Positions 17,231 through 26,141 of a DNA stretch of 32,868 bases are shown piece by piece. The notes under the pieces were generated by a model, which had not been told where the DNA came from, ran no database searches, and saw nothing but the letters and a program-made list of their open reading frames with translations. Position numbers and translations under genes: made by a program. Numbering within the stretch: position 1 is the first letter of the stretch; every line of letters begins with the position of its first letter. The DNA is taken from assembly GCA_947489195.1 (NCBI GenBank), contig CANLCT010000046.1, forward strand, positions 1-32,868, in the 5' to 3' direction. This DNA is from an uncultured Aquimarina sp. Its GTDB lineage: Bacteria; Bacteroidota; Bacteroidia; Flavobacteriales; Flavobacteriaceae.

Positions 17231-17860
17231 CTAACCTTTATATTTCATTGGTAAATGAACTACTTTTTTGGTTTCAAAAAAATTTTCTTCGAAAAAATCA
17301 GCTAGTGGATACTCTTTACTAGTTGAAAAAACACTCAATTCTTCGGTTAAATCACCACCTTTTAAATACAATATACCATTTTTAAGTTCATGATTTGATT
17401 TCTTTTTAATATTACTACGCACCCATTTTACAAAATCTGGCATTTTGGTTACCGCCCTACTTACAATAAAATCAAACTGCCTATCAAAGGTTCCTGCACG
17501 TTTTTGTTCTGCTTTAACATTAGTCAAGCCTAAAGTTTCTACTACAGCATTTACCACTTTTATTTTTTTTGCAATTACATCGCATAAATAAAAATTTGTT
17601 TCTGGAAAAAGAATAGCCAAAGGAACCCCAGGAAACCCACCACCTGTTCCAACATCCATAACCAAGGATCCAGGCAAAAAAGCTTGTACTTTTGCAATTC
17701 CTAAAGAATGAAGCACATGCCTTTCATAAAGCAACTCTATATCCTTCCTAGAAACAACATTAATTTTAGCATTCCAATCGGTATATAACTCCTTTAGTTT
17801 TTCAAACTGCTCTATTTGTTCCTCAGTTAAATTTGGAAAATATTTTAATATAATTTGCAT
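17231..17860 (-). CDS. rsmG: 16S rRNA (guanine(527)-N7)-methyltransferase RsmG
   Basis: SAM-dependent methyltransferase (209 aa, usual length) modifying G527 of 16S rRNA in the 530 loop. Motifs: the N-terminal LKELYTDWNAKINVVSRKDIELLYERHVLHSL, the SAM-binding glycine loop VMDVGTGGGFPGVPLAI (about 67-84), FYLCDVIAKKIKVV, and the substrate-side SRAVTKMPDFVKW. It is the first gene of the minus-strand group, with a -7 box 20 bp upstream. In other bacteria loss of this enzyme gives low-level streptomycin resistance. Confidence 0.97.
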   Translation of the reverse strand: MQIILKYFPNLTEEQIEQFEKLKELYTDWNAKINVVSRKDIELLYERHVLHSLGIAKVQAFLPGSLVMDVGTGGGFPGVPLAILFPETNFYLCDVIAKKIKVVNAVVETLGLTNVKAEQKRAGTFDRQFDFIVSRAVTKMPDFVKWVRSNIKKKSNHELKNGILYLKGGDLTEELSVFSTSKEYPLADFFEENFFETKKVVHLPMKYKG

Positions 17861-17879
17861 ACAGGTATTAAATAAGTCA

Positions 17880-17887
17880 CAAAAATA
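17880..17887 (-). promoter_or_regulatory. -7 box (TATTTTTG) for rsmG
   Basis: The minus strand reads TATTTTTG, matching TAnnTTTG, with the start codon 20 bp downstream. No TTG at proper spacing was found upstream. Confidence 0.4.
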
Positions 17888-17913
17888 AGTTTTAGATTGC
17901 TATTTTTAGAAAA

Positions 17914-17948
17914 TTGAGAGGAGTAAAAAATATAAATACCTATTTTTG
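17914..17948 (+). promoter_or_regulatory. Candidate promoter for the fatty acid desaturase gene
   Basis: TTG at 17914-17916 and TATTTTTG at 17941-17948 are separated by 24 bp, slightly longer than the usual spacing. The start codon lies 66 bp downstream of the box. The same -7 sequence is used on the opposite strand for rsmG, 53 bp away. Confidence 0.45.
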
Positions 17949-18014
17949 TATGTTGAATAGGAATTACAGCTTTAAGAAAATTTAACAAAACTGTTCCTAA
18001 AACCTACTACCTAT

Positions 18015-19115
18015 ATGAAAGGAGCCCAAATACGTTTTAGCCGAGTAAATTCCCCTGCTTTTTTTAAAACGCTTAATCGTAGAGTAAACACTTATTTTAA
18101 GGAACATAATATTAAAAAAACTGGAAATTGGAAACTACACCTTAAAACTATGGTTATGTTTGCTTTATTTGTTACACCTTACTTTTTAATTTTACTTACT
18201 CCTATACCTCAATGGCTAATGCTTTTATTGTGTATTATAATGGGAATTGGTATGGCAGGAATTGGTATGAATGTGATGCACGATGGTAACCATGGATCTT
18301 ATTCCTCAAAAAAATGGGTCAATAAACTTATGGGAGCTAGCATGTATTTTTTAGCTGGTAATGTATACAATTGGCAAGTACAACACAATGTACTCCACCA
18401 TACCTACACTAATATTCATGGACATGATGAAGATTTAGACGCTGGTCGTATCATTCGTTTTAGCCAACATTCTGACTGGAAATATTTCCATAAATTTCAA
18501 CATATATACTCCATATTTCTATACGGTTTATTAACTGTAAATTGGGTAACTACTGTTGATTTTAAACAAACTGCACGCTATTTAAAACGCAAACTTTCAT
18601 ACGAAAAGCTTCCTAACGCTGTAAAGCAATGGACAACAGTTATAGTTAGTAAAATCCTATATTTTATTGTATGGATTGTTACACCTATGTTAGTATTAGA
18701 TATAGCATGGTATAAAATATTACTTGGTTTTTTTGTTATGCATTATGTTGCCGGGCTAATTTTGAGTACCGTATTCCAACTGGCACATATTATTGAAGAA
18801 ACCGAAACCCCTTTACCTAGTAAAGAAGGTACAATGAAAAATACATGGGCAATACACCAATTATTTACCACAACTAACTTTGGCACTAATAATAAATTTT
18901 TAAGCTGGTTTACAGGTGGTTTAAATCATCAGGTAGAGCATCATATTTTTCCAAATATTAGTCATGTACATTATCCTAAAATTTCAAAAATAATAAAAGA
19001 AACTGCTAATGAATTTAACCTTCCCTATTATGAATACAAAAGCATGGGAAGCGCTTTAGCAGCACATTTTAGACATTTAAAAAATTTGGGTATGAATCCC
19101 AATTTAACCTCATAA
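18015..19115 (+). CDS. Membrane fatty acid desaturase (acyl-CoA/front-end type)
   Basis: Di-iron membrane desaturase of 366 aa with about four helices. The three histidine boxes are present: HDGNH (89-93), HNVLHH (124-129) and a third box HQVEHH near residue 310. The third box has Gln in place of the first His, as in front-end (delta-5/delta-6-like) desaturases of the COG3239 group. The extended second box continues HTYTNIHGHDED. It would introduce double bonds into acyl chains for membrane fluidity at low temperature; the substrate and position are not deducible. Unlike some relatives it lacks an N-terminal cytochrome b5 domain, so it needs a separate electron donor. The aminotransferase gene starts 20 bp downstream. 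Confidence 0.92.
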   Translation: MKGAQIRFSRVNSPAFFKTLNRRVNTYFKEHNIKKTGNWKLHLKTMVMFALFVTPYFLILLTPIPQWLMLLLCIIMGIGMAGIGMNVMHDGNHGSYSSKKWVNKLMGASMYFLAGNVYNWQVQHNVLHHTYTNIHGHDEDLDAGRIIRFSQHSDWKYFHKFQHIYSIFLYGLLTVNWVTTVDFKQTARYLKRKLSYEKLPNAVKQWTTVIVSKILYFIVWIVTPMLVLDIAWYKILLGFFVMHYVAGLILSTVFQLAHIIEETETPLPSKEGTMKNTWAIHQLFTTTNFGTNNKFLSWFTGGLNHQVEHHIFPNISHVHYPKISKIIKETANEFNLPYYEYKSMGSALAAHFRHLKNLGMNPNLTS

Positions 19116-19135
19116 AGCACATAATTTAAATAACA

Positions 19136-20326
19136 ATGAGTAATCAATTATCCGAAAGAATTAATAGTTTAGCACCATCTGCAACACTGGAAATGGCTGC
19201 TAAGGCACGTGAATTAAGAGCCGCTGGAAAAGACATTATTGGTCTTAGTTTAGGAGAGCCTGATTTTAACACACCTGATTACATAAAAGATGCAGCAATT
19301 CAAGCTGTAAATGATGATTACAACTCATACACTCCCGTTGATGGTTATGGCGATCTAAAAGACGCTATTATTACTAAATTCAAACGAGATAACAACCTAA
19401 GTTATGAGGCTTCTCAAATTGTAGTATCTACTGGTGCCAAACAAGCATTATACAATGTAGCACAAGTATGCCTAAATAAAGGTGATGAAGTTATTTTACC
19501 ATGCCCTTACTGGGTTAGCTACAGCGACATTGTAAAATTAGCCGATGGAGTGCCTGTTGAAGTTGCTACTTCAATTGATAGCGATTTTAAAATGACTCCA
19601 GAGCAATTAGAAGCTGCAATTACTCCAAAGACTAAAATGCTTTGGTATAGTTCTCCTTGTAATCCAAGTGGATCCATTTACAGTAAAGAAGAATTAAGAG
19701 CTTTAGCTGATGTACTAAAAAAACACCCACAAATTGTTGTTGTGAGTGATGAAATTTACGAACACATCAATTACGGAGTTACCGCTCATGCTTCAATGGC
19801 TGAATTTGAAGACATGTACGATCGTACGGTTACCGTTAACGGTGTTGCAAAAGCTTTTGCTATGACTGGATGGAGAATCGGTTATATTGGAGCTCCAACA
19901 TATATAGCACGTGCTTGCAACAAACTACAAGGGCAAGTAACCAGTGGCGCCAATTGTATTGCACAACGCGCAGTTATTACTGCTCTAGTAGAACCAGTAA
20001 GCCGTATTCAATATATGGTTGACAAATTTAAAGAACGTAGAAAGTTAATTTTAGGCTTATTAAACGATATCGAAGGATTTAAGTGTAATGAACCCGAAGG
20101 TGCTTTTTATGTATACCCAGACGTTACAGCCTTTTTTGGTAAAACACTTGGCGGAAAAAAGATAAATAATGCATCAGAATTTGCTATTTACCTACTTGAA
20201 GCAGCTAATGTAGCTACTGTTACTGGAGATGCATTTGGAAATGGAAATTGTATTCGTATTTCATATGCTGCAAGCGAAGAACAAATTATAGAAGCTATTA
20301 AGCGTATTAAAAATGCTGTAAGCTAA
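19136..20326 (+). CDS. Pyridoxal phosphate-dependent aminotransferase (aspartate aminotransferase-like)
   Basis: Fold-type I, class I/II aminotransferase of 396 aa. Typical blocks are ISLGEPDFNTP-like GLSLGEPDFNTPDYI, STGAKQALYN (PLP phosphate region), WYSSPCNPSGSIYS with the Asn that contacts PLP, VSDEIYEHI with the ring-nitrogen Asp, and K239 in GVAKAFAMTGWRIGY as the Schiff-base lysine. The closest named group is the aspartate/prephenate aminotransferases (AspC/AatA type). Exact substrate preference cannot be read from sequence. It lies 20 bp after the desaturase gene, so co-transcription is likely, and is followed by a hairpin terminator. Confidence 0.95.
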   Translation: MSNQLSERINSLAPSATLEMAAKARELRAAGKDIIGLSLGEPDFNTPDYIKDAAIQAVNDDYNSYTPVDGYGDLKDAIITKFKRDNNLSYEASQIVVSTGAKQALYNVAQVCLNKGDEVILPCPYWVSYSDIVKLADGVPVEVATSIDSDFKMTPEQLEAAITPKTKMLWYSSPCNPSGSIYSKEELRALADVLKKHPQIVVVSDEIYEHINYGVTAHASMAEFEDMYDRTVTVNGVAKAFAMTGWRIGYIGAPTYIARACNKLQGQVTSGANCIAQRAVITALVEPVSRIQYMVDKFKERRKLILGLLNDIEGFKCNEPEGAFYVYPDVTAFFGKTLGGKKINNASEFAIYLLEAANVATVTGDAFGNGNCIRISYAASEEQIIEAIKRIKNAVS

Positions 20327-20356
20327 AAATATAGTAGCTATTTTTTTACACCTATC

Positions 20357-20384
20357 AAAAACCATCCTTATCTGGATGGTTTTT
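20357..20384 (+). terminator. Rho-independent terminator after the aminotransferase
   Basis: AAAAACCATCC (20357-20367) pairs with GGATGGTTTTT (20374-20384) around the loop TTATCT and continues into T7. It lies 30 bp after the stop. The rest of the 318-bp gap up to 20644 is AT-rich, with only the -7 box at 20611-20618 recognisable. Confidence 0.92.
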
Positions 20385-20610
20385 TTATTAAAGTTATTGT
20401 CCCGCTTTAAAAAAGTAAATACTTAAATAAAAATACACCCCTTATTAATTAACAACTTAATTTAAAATTATTTTTAAACAGCATTAAATAATTTAATATT
20501 AATTAATTTATATACTAAAAAAAACAATTACAATGTTTTCGTTACAATTTAGTAACTTAAAATTCACTCATTGTTTACATTAAAAAAACTCAGTACCTAG
20601 ATCTAACTAG

Positions 20611-20618
20611 TAAATTTG
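20611..20618 (+). promoter_or_regulatory. -7 box (TAAATTTG) for the TonB-dependent receptor
   Basis: TAAATTTG matches TAnnTTTG, 26 bp before the ATG at 20645. No TTG lies at 17-24 bp upstream, so support comes only from the box and its position. Confidence 0.4.
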
Positions 20619-20644
20619 GCTAAATTTTTATTCAAACCTTTACT

Positions 20645-23600
20645 ATGAAAAAAAGCCTACTCTTACTATTTTTAATGCTTATATCGATAAGCAGTTTTGC
20701 GCAGGGAGTAACCCGGTCTGCAGTTTCTGGAAAAATAACAGATGATAAGGACACTCCTGTTTTAGGAGCACAAGTAGTAGTTGTCGATGTTAATTCTGGC
20801 ACACTATATGGCGCATTAACCGATGAGGATGGGTACTACCGAATTTCAAATGTGAAACCAGGTGGTCCTTATAAATTTTCTGCTATTTATGTAGGATATA
20901 CAGATTATGTTATTGAAAATATTTTTATCCAATTAGGACAAACAAAAAATATCAATGGAAAATTATCTGAAGATATTAGTCAATTAAACGAAGTGATAAT
21001 TACAACTTCTAAAAGTGGTGTATTCAATTCCAAACGTACGGGAGCTGAAACTTCAATTTCTCAAAATGACATCAACAAAATACCACAGGCATCACGCTCG
21101 GTTGCCGATTTTGTTCGTTTAACTCCTCAGGCTCAAATTAGCGAAGGAGATGACGGATTTTCCATTTCATTAGGTGGTCAAAATAATCGATTCAACTCTA
21201 TTTATGTAGATGGTGCTGTAAGTAATGATGTATTTGGTTTAGCTGGATCTGGAACCAATGGCGGACAAACTGGAGTGAATCCCTTTTCAATTGATGCTAT
21301 TGAATCATTTCAAGTACAGATTGCACCTTTTGATGTTCGAGTTTCTGGTTTTGCAGGAGGAGCTATAAGTGCCATTACAAGATCTGGATCTAATAATTGG
21401 GAAGGTTCTGTTTATAGTTTTTTAAGAAATCAAGACTGGGCTGGTAAAACACCTCCTGATATTGCAAGAGATGAACCTAGAGAAAAATTACCAAAATTTA
21501 CATCCTTAACTTCTGGTCTTAGACTAGGCGGACCTATTGTTAAAGATAAATTATTCTTTTTTGTAAATTATGAAAGAGGTGAAACCGAAACACCTCAACC
21601 TTTTAATATTGCAAACTACACTGGTGATACGAATACACTTGCTGGAATTTCAGAATTTAGGCAAAGAGTTTTTGAGAGATATGGATATCAAGTAGGAAGT
21701 TTTGAAGAAGCAAGAACTTTAGAAAGTAATAACCTTACTTTAAAATTAGATGCCAACATCAACAAAAACCACAAATTATCTTTAAAATATAATTTAATCA
21801 CCGCCGATAATTTAGAGGCTCGAGAATCTGATAATAGAGGTATTGGTTTTTCAAATGGTTCTGAATTTTTTAAAAGTAGAACCAATACATTTGCTACTGA
21901 ATTAAATTCTAATTTTGGTTCTAAATTTGCCAACAGTCTTATTGCAAATTATACTAGTGTTAGAGATGACAGAGATCCAAGTGGCTCCCCTTTTCCTACG
22001 GTACGTATAGCAGATGGTTTAGATATTGGTCGCTTTGATCAAGGTTTAATTTTTGGAGCCGAACCTTTTTCTACTGCTAATTTATTAGATCAAGATATAT
22101 TTACAATAACAGATAATTTTGAGATTTTTTTAAGAAAACACAATTTAACCATTGGTACTCATCACGAATTTGCAAAAGTTAAAAACTTATTTTTTGCTCA
22201 CAACTTTGGTAATTATGTTTTTGCAACAACAGATGATTTTATAAACGGACAACCTATCGATGATTTTCAACGTGGTTTTTCTTTAGTTAGTCCTGGGATT
22301 GGAGATGCTTCTTCTGGTGCTTCAGAATTTAGCAGCAGTCAACATGGTATTTATGTTCAAGATGAATTTCGTGCTTCTGATAATTTAACACTTACAGCTG
22401 GTTTAAGATTTGATATTCCAGTTTGGGAAAATGGACCTAGTAATAGTGACTTTAACGAGGATTTACAATTATTTAATGAAGATGGCTCACCAGCTGGTGT
22501 ACAAATATCCGCTGCTAGTGAATTAGAAGCTGCTGGAAAAAATTTAAGAGGTGCCCGTGTAGGCAAAAAAATAAAGTCACAAGTTCACTTCTCTCCTCGT
22601 TTTGGATTTAACTGGGATGTTTTTGGCAATAGAACTACTCAAGTTAGAGGTGGTGCTGGAATATTTACTTCAAGAGCTCCTTTAGTATGGCCAGGAGCAA
22701 CTTACAACAACAACGGAGTAACAGGTGGATTTACTACTGAACGTGATTTTGATCCTGGACAAACTTTTGTGCCTGATGTGAACAATCAACCTAATCAATT
22801 AGTACCTGGCTCAGGTGATATTGGTGGTGAAATTAATTTAATTGCGCCAGACACTAAATTACCTCAAGTTGCTAAATATAATATTGCTATAGATCAAAAA
22901 ATAAAAGCTTTAGGTGGTTTAATTGTTAGTACAGATTTCATATACTCCAATACATTAAATGGATTAAGATTTGAGCAATTGAATATTGTTGGGCAAGAAG
23001 GTGTAGACTCCAGAATTAACAATGGTACCCCCGACAATAGACCTTTCTTTAATGATGATAAGGTAATTGATCGATATAATGACATCTTTTTGTTAAGTAA
23101 TACTCATAAGGGAGAGTCTTGGAATGCCTCTGTAACTATAAAAAAACCTTTCCAAAATGGTTTTGCTGGTCAGGTAAGTTATTCCTATGGTGATTCTAGA
23201 TCCTTATTTGATGGAACAAGTTCTCGTTTTGTATCCAACTGGAGAAATCAAGTAACTATAAACGGAAAAAATAATGCCTTGGTCGGACGCTCAAATTTTG
23301 CACAAGGACATAGAATAACCGCTAATGCTTCATACGAATTAGAATGGGCTAAAAAGTTCAAAACTACTATTAGTTTATTTTACGAAGGTAGACAAAGTCC
23401 TTCGACATCATATATTTATGGAGGTAATGATTTATTAGGTGATAATCGAAGTGATAATGCGTTAATTTTTGTTCCTGCTTCTCGCGATCAAATTAACTTA
23501 GTTGATCTAATTGATGGCTCTGGAAATGTAACACGAACTGCCGATCAACAATATGAAGATTTAGAAGCTTTTATTAATGGTAATGATTATTTAAGATCTA

Positions 23601-23950
23601 GAAGAGGAGAATATGCTGAACGTAACGGAGACCAAGGACCTTGGAGCCATATTATCGATCTAAGACTTTTACAAGATTTAAATATTAATCTCGGAAATAA
23701 AAAACACACTTTCCAATTCTCTGTAGATATTTTCAACTTCACTAACTTACTAAATAAGGATTGGGGAAAACTAAAACGTTTTGATAACATTAGATCATCA
23801 ACTATAAATGTTGTAGAGAATGGTCAAACCCCTAGTTTTACTTTTGATAGAAACAGAGTTGATAACGATAATTTAGAAGAATTAGACGACGAAGGAATCC
23901 AATCATCACGCTGGCAAATGCAACTTGGATTACGTTACATTTTTAAATAA
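20645..23950 (+). CDS. TonB-dependent receptor, Oar-like, with carboxypeptidase regulatory domain
   Basis: Outer-membrane transporter of 1101 aa. The signal peptide (about 1-19, ending SSFAQ) is followed by a carboxypeptidase-D-regulatory-like beta-sandwich (about 25-108, VSGKITDDKDTPVLGAQVVV ... DEDGYYRISNVKPG). Then come a TonB plug domain (about 118-250, with QNNRFNSIYVDGAVSNDVFG and VSGFAGGAISAITRSG) and a large beta-barrel ending in WQMQLGLRYIFK with the terminal aromatic needed for barrel assembly. The plug and 'GGAISAITRSGSN' segment match OmpA-related Oar-type receptors, whose substrates are mostly unknown. There is no SusD partner next to it, so a SusCD glycan system is unlikely. Downstream is a perfect terminator palindrome and then an S1/P1 nuclease gene. 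Confidence 0.95.
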   Translation: MKKSLLLLFLMLISISSFAQGVTRSAVSGKITDDKDTPVLGAQVVVVDVNSGTLYGALTDEDGYYRISNVKPGGPYKFSAIYVGYTDYVIENIFIQLGQTKNINGKLSEDISQLNEVIITTSKSGVFNSKRTGAETSISQNDINKIPQASRSVADFVRLTPQAQISEGDDGFSISLGGQNNRFNSIYVDGAVSNDVFGLAGSGTNGGQTGVNPFSIDAIESFQVQIAPFDVRVSGFAGGAISAITRSGSNNWEGSVYSFLRNQDWAGKTPPDIARDEPREKLPKFTSLTSGLRLGGPIVKDKLFFFVNYERGETETPQPFNIANYTGDTNTLAGISEFRQRVFERYGYQVGSFEEARTLESNNLTLKLDANINKNHKLSLKYNLITADNLEARESDNRGIGFSNGSEFFKSRTNTFATELNSNFGSKFANSLIANYTSVRDDRDPSGSPFPTVRIADGLDIGRFDQGLIFGAEPFSTANLLDQDIFTITDNFEIFLRKHNLTIGTHHEFAKVKNLFFAHNFGNYVFATTDDFINGQPIDDFQRGFSLVSPGIGDASSGASEFSSSQHGIYVQDEFRASDNLTLTAGLRFDIPVWENGPSNSDFNEDLQLFNEDGSPAGVQISAASELEAAGKNLRGARVGKKIKSQVHFSPRFGFNWDVFGNRTTQVRGGAGIFTSRAPLVWPGATYNNNGVTGGFTTERDFDPGQTFVPDVNNQPNQLVPGSGDIGGEINLIAPDTKLPQVAKYNIAIDQKIKALGGLIVSTDFIYSNTLNGLRFEQLNIVGQEGVDSRINNGTPDNRPFFNDDKVIDRYNDIFLLSNTHKGESWNASVTIKKPFQNGFAGQVSYSYGDSRSLFDGTSSRFVSNWRNQVTINGKNNALVGRSNFAQGHRITANASYELEWAKKFKTTISLFYEGRQSPSTSYIYGGNDLLGDNRSDNALIFVPASRDQINLVDLIDGSGNVTRTADQQYEDLEAFINGNDYLRSRRGEYAERNGDQGPWSHIIDLRLLQDLNINLGNKKHTFQFSVDIFNFTNLLNKDWGKLKRFDNIRSSTINVVENGQTPSFTFDRNRVDNDNLEELDDEGIQSSRWQMQLGLRYIFK

Positions 23951-23971
23951 TAATAGTTTATAATTTACACT

Positions 23972-24008
23972 AAAAATCCATTTATGAAATTTCATAAATG
24001 GATTTTTT
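23972..24008. terminator. Perfect palindromic terminator after the TonB-dependent receptor
   Basis: An 18-bp perfect inverted repeat (23972-23989 and 23990-24007) reads AAAAATCCATTTATGAAA and its complement with no spacer, with T7 at the end. It lies 21 bp after the receptor stop and only 14 bp before the nuclease ATG at 24022. Confidence 0.85.
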
Positions 24009-24021
24009 TAATTTCGCTCTT

Positions 24022-24837
24022 ATGAAAAATATATGTCTAATACTAAGTTTACTTATCTGTATCAATAGTACTTATGCGCTACCCTCTTGGGGAAAAACTG
24101 GTCATCGTGCCGTTGGTGCTATTGCCGAAAAACATCTTTCGCGCAAAGCTTTAAAAAAAATTAACAAACTACTTAATGGAGCATCATTAGCATATGTATC
24201 AATATATGCCGATGAAATAAGAAGCAATCCCAAATACAATGATTTTGCTCCTTGGCATTATGTAAATTTTGAAGATGACAAAAAATATGGAGAAACCCCA
24301 ACAAACCCAAAGGGCGATTTAATTCAAGGAATAAAATCCTGTATTTTAAAAATCAGAGACTTAAAAACCTCCGTGAACGACAAGCAATTCTATCTTAAAT
24401 TTTTAGTGCATTTAGTAGGTGATTTACACCAACCACTACACACGGGTAATGCTGAAGATAAAGGCGGAAATACTATTAAAGTTGATTGGTTCAAAGAACA
24501 TTCAAATTTGCATCGTGTTTGGGATTCCAATATGATTGATAGCTATAAAATGAGTTACTCCGAATTATCAAAAAACACAAAACAAAAAACAAAAACCGAT
24601 ATCGCCAAAATTAAATCGGGCACACTATTGGATTGGGTATACGAATCTAAGTCATTAGCTACAAAAGTTTATGCTTCTGCCAAAATGAATGATAATTTGA
24701 GTTACACCTACATGTACCATAACTTTCCAACAGCCGAAAATCAATTACAAAAAGCAGGCATACGCTTAGCTCATGTTTTAAAATTAGCACTCTGTGGTAA
24801 AAACACTGAACTAGATGCTTTTTTTAATGGAATTTAA
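24022..24837 (+). CDS. Secreted S1/P1-type nuclease
   Basis: Zinc-dependent single-strand nuclease/3'-nucleotidase family (271 aa). The signal peptide (about 1-19, MKNICLILSLLICINSTYA) is followed by LPSWGKTGHRAVGAIAEKHL, where the Trp and the His supply part of the tri-zinc site. Other ligand motifs are YADEIRSN, WHYVNF, FLVHLVGDLHQPLHTGN.EDKGGN and NLHRVWDSNMID. Start: an in-frame ATG at 23998 lies inside the preceding terminator hairpin and would add DFFNFAL before the signal peptide, so 24022 is preferred. Located next to a nucleoside transporter gene (convergent, 10 bp apart) and near uridine kinase, it may release nucleotides from external nucleic acids for uptake; that link is an inference. 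Confidence 0.93.
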   Translation: MKNICLILSLLICINSTYALPSWGKTGHRAVGAIAEKHLSRKALKKINKLLNGASLAYVSIYADEIRSNPKYNDFAPWHYVNFEDDKKYGETPTNPKGDLIQGIKSCILKIRDLKTSVNDKQFYLKFLVHLVGDLHQPLHTGNAEDKGGNTIKVDWFKEHSNLHRVWDSNMIDSYKMSYSELSKNTKQKTKTDIAKIKSGTLLDWVYESKSLATKVYASAKMNDNLSYTYMYHNFPTAENQLQKAGIRLAHVLKLALCGKNTELDAFFNGI

Positions 24838-24847
24838 TGTGATAAGG

Positions 24848-26065
24848 CTACAAAAGTATTCCTGCAATACAAGCTGTCATCCAACTTGCTAAAGCACCAC
24901 CTAACATAGCTTTCATAGCTAATTTAGCCACATCTTTTTTCTTATTAGGAGCTATCCCCGAAATGCCACCTATCTGAATTCCGATAGAGGCAAAATTTGC
25001 AAAACCGCACAATGCATAACTTGCAATTTGTGCGGTACGCTGTGATATTTCGTTATTCTTTAACATTACGCCCAAATCTTTATAAGCGATAAGTTCTGTT
25101 AAAGCTATTTTTTCCCCCAATAAGGTTCCAAACGCTCCTGCCTCAGACCATGGAATACCCATAATAAAGGCTAATGGCTTAAAAAAGAAACCAAAAATTT
25201 CTGCCATCGAAGTATTTACTAAACTTAATAATCCATCAACTAATGCTACCATACCCACAATAGCAATTAACATTGCCGCAATATTTGCAGCTAATTTTAA
25301 ACCATCAACAGCTCCATCAGCTATTGCTTCAACAACATTACTATCATTATCACTAGCCACCATATCTACCTTTCCTTTAGTCTCTGAAGGTTCCGTTTCT
25401 GGAAACATAATTTTAGAAATAACAATTGCCGCAGGAGCACTCATTATTGATGCTGCCATTAAATGTCCCGCTATGCCTGGAATATTATCAAGCATTTTTA
25501 CATATATCGCCATCACTCCACCTGCTACTGTGGCAAATCCACCTACCATAACTGTCATTAATTCCGACTTAGTCATGTTTTTAACGTAGGGTTTTACTAA
25601 TAAAGGAGCTTCAGTTTGGCCTACAAAAATACTTCCCACCACACTCAATGTTTCACTTCCACTTGTTCCCAATAATTTTTGCATTAATTTGGAAAGACCT
25701 TTAACTATAAATTGCATCACTTTTAAATGATATAAAAGACTCATTAATGCAGAGAAAAAGATTATTGTTGGCAACACACGTACTGCAAAGTTTATAATTG
25801 GTGATTCGACCTGACCGCTTACAAATGAGGCAAAAAGAAAATCACCTCCTTTATCGGCAAAAGCAAGTAGTTTTTTTATTAGTGTATCAAAAAAATTAAA
25901 AAAAGGCAAACCTATAGGAGTCTTTAATATCAAAAGCGCAAATGCCAATTGAAGTATTGCTCCTTTTAGTACTATTTTGTAATCTATTTTTTTTCTGTTA
26001 TTACTCACTAAAAAAGCTACAAATAATAGCACTAACAACCCAACAACTCCTATAAATTTAAACAT
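24848..26065 (-). CDS. Concentrative nucleoside transporter (NupC/CNT family)
   Basis: Inner-membrane ion-coupled nucleoside importer (405 aa) with about ten helical segments. CNT signatures: VGSIFVGQTEAPLLVKPYV (nucleoside-binding GQTEAP), GGFATVAGGVMAIYV, the SAPAAIVISKIMFPETE block, LLGEKIALTELIAY and YALCGFANFASIGIQIGG. The loop after FPETEPSE (about 225-245) is hydrophilic, as is common in Bacteroidota members. Coupling to Na+ would suit the Na+-pumping NQR encoded in the same window, but H+ coupling cannot be excluded. No terminator separates it from the convergent nuclease gene. Confidence 0.95.
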   Translation of the reverse strand: MFKFIGVVGLLVLLFVAFLVSNNRKKIDYKIVLKGAILQLAFALLILKTPIGLPFFNFFDTLIKKLLAFADKGGDFLFASFVSGQVESPIINFAVRVLPTIIFFSALMSLLYHLKVMQFIVKGLSKLMQKLLGTSGSETLSVVGSIFVGQTEAPLLVKPYVKNMTKSELMTVMVGGFATVAGGVMAIYVKMLDNIPGIAGHLMAASIMSAPAAIVISKIMFPETEPSETKGKVDMVASDNDSNVVEAIADGAVDGLKLAANIAAMLIAIVGMVALVDGLLSLVNTSMAEIFGFFFKPLAFIMGIPWSEAGAFGTLLGEKIALTELIAYKDLGVMLKNNEISQRTAQIASYALCGFANFASIGIQIGGISGIAPNKKKDVAKLAMKAMLGGALASWMTACIAGILL

Positions 26066-26141
26066 CGTTTACTTTTGATTAACATTCGCTAAATTTAAAT
26101 TTTTTAAATTGTTTTGCAATTTGATCTACTAAAATTTAACT

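Noticed and set aside
20645..23950. SusC-like member of a polysaccharide utilisation locus
   Set aside because: There is no SusD gene or glycan enzyme nearby; plug and barrel blocks fit Oar-like receptors better.
23998..24021. Upstream in-frame ATG of the S1/P1 nuclease
   Set aside because: It lies within the terminator hairpin and would place extra residues before a complete signal peptide.
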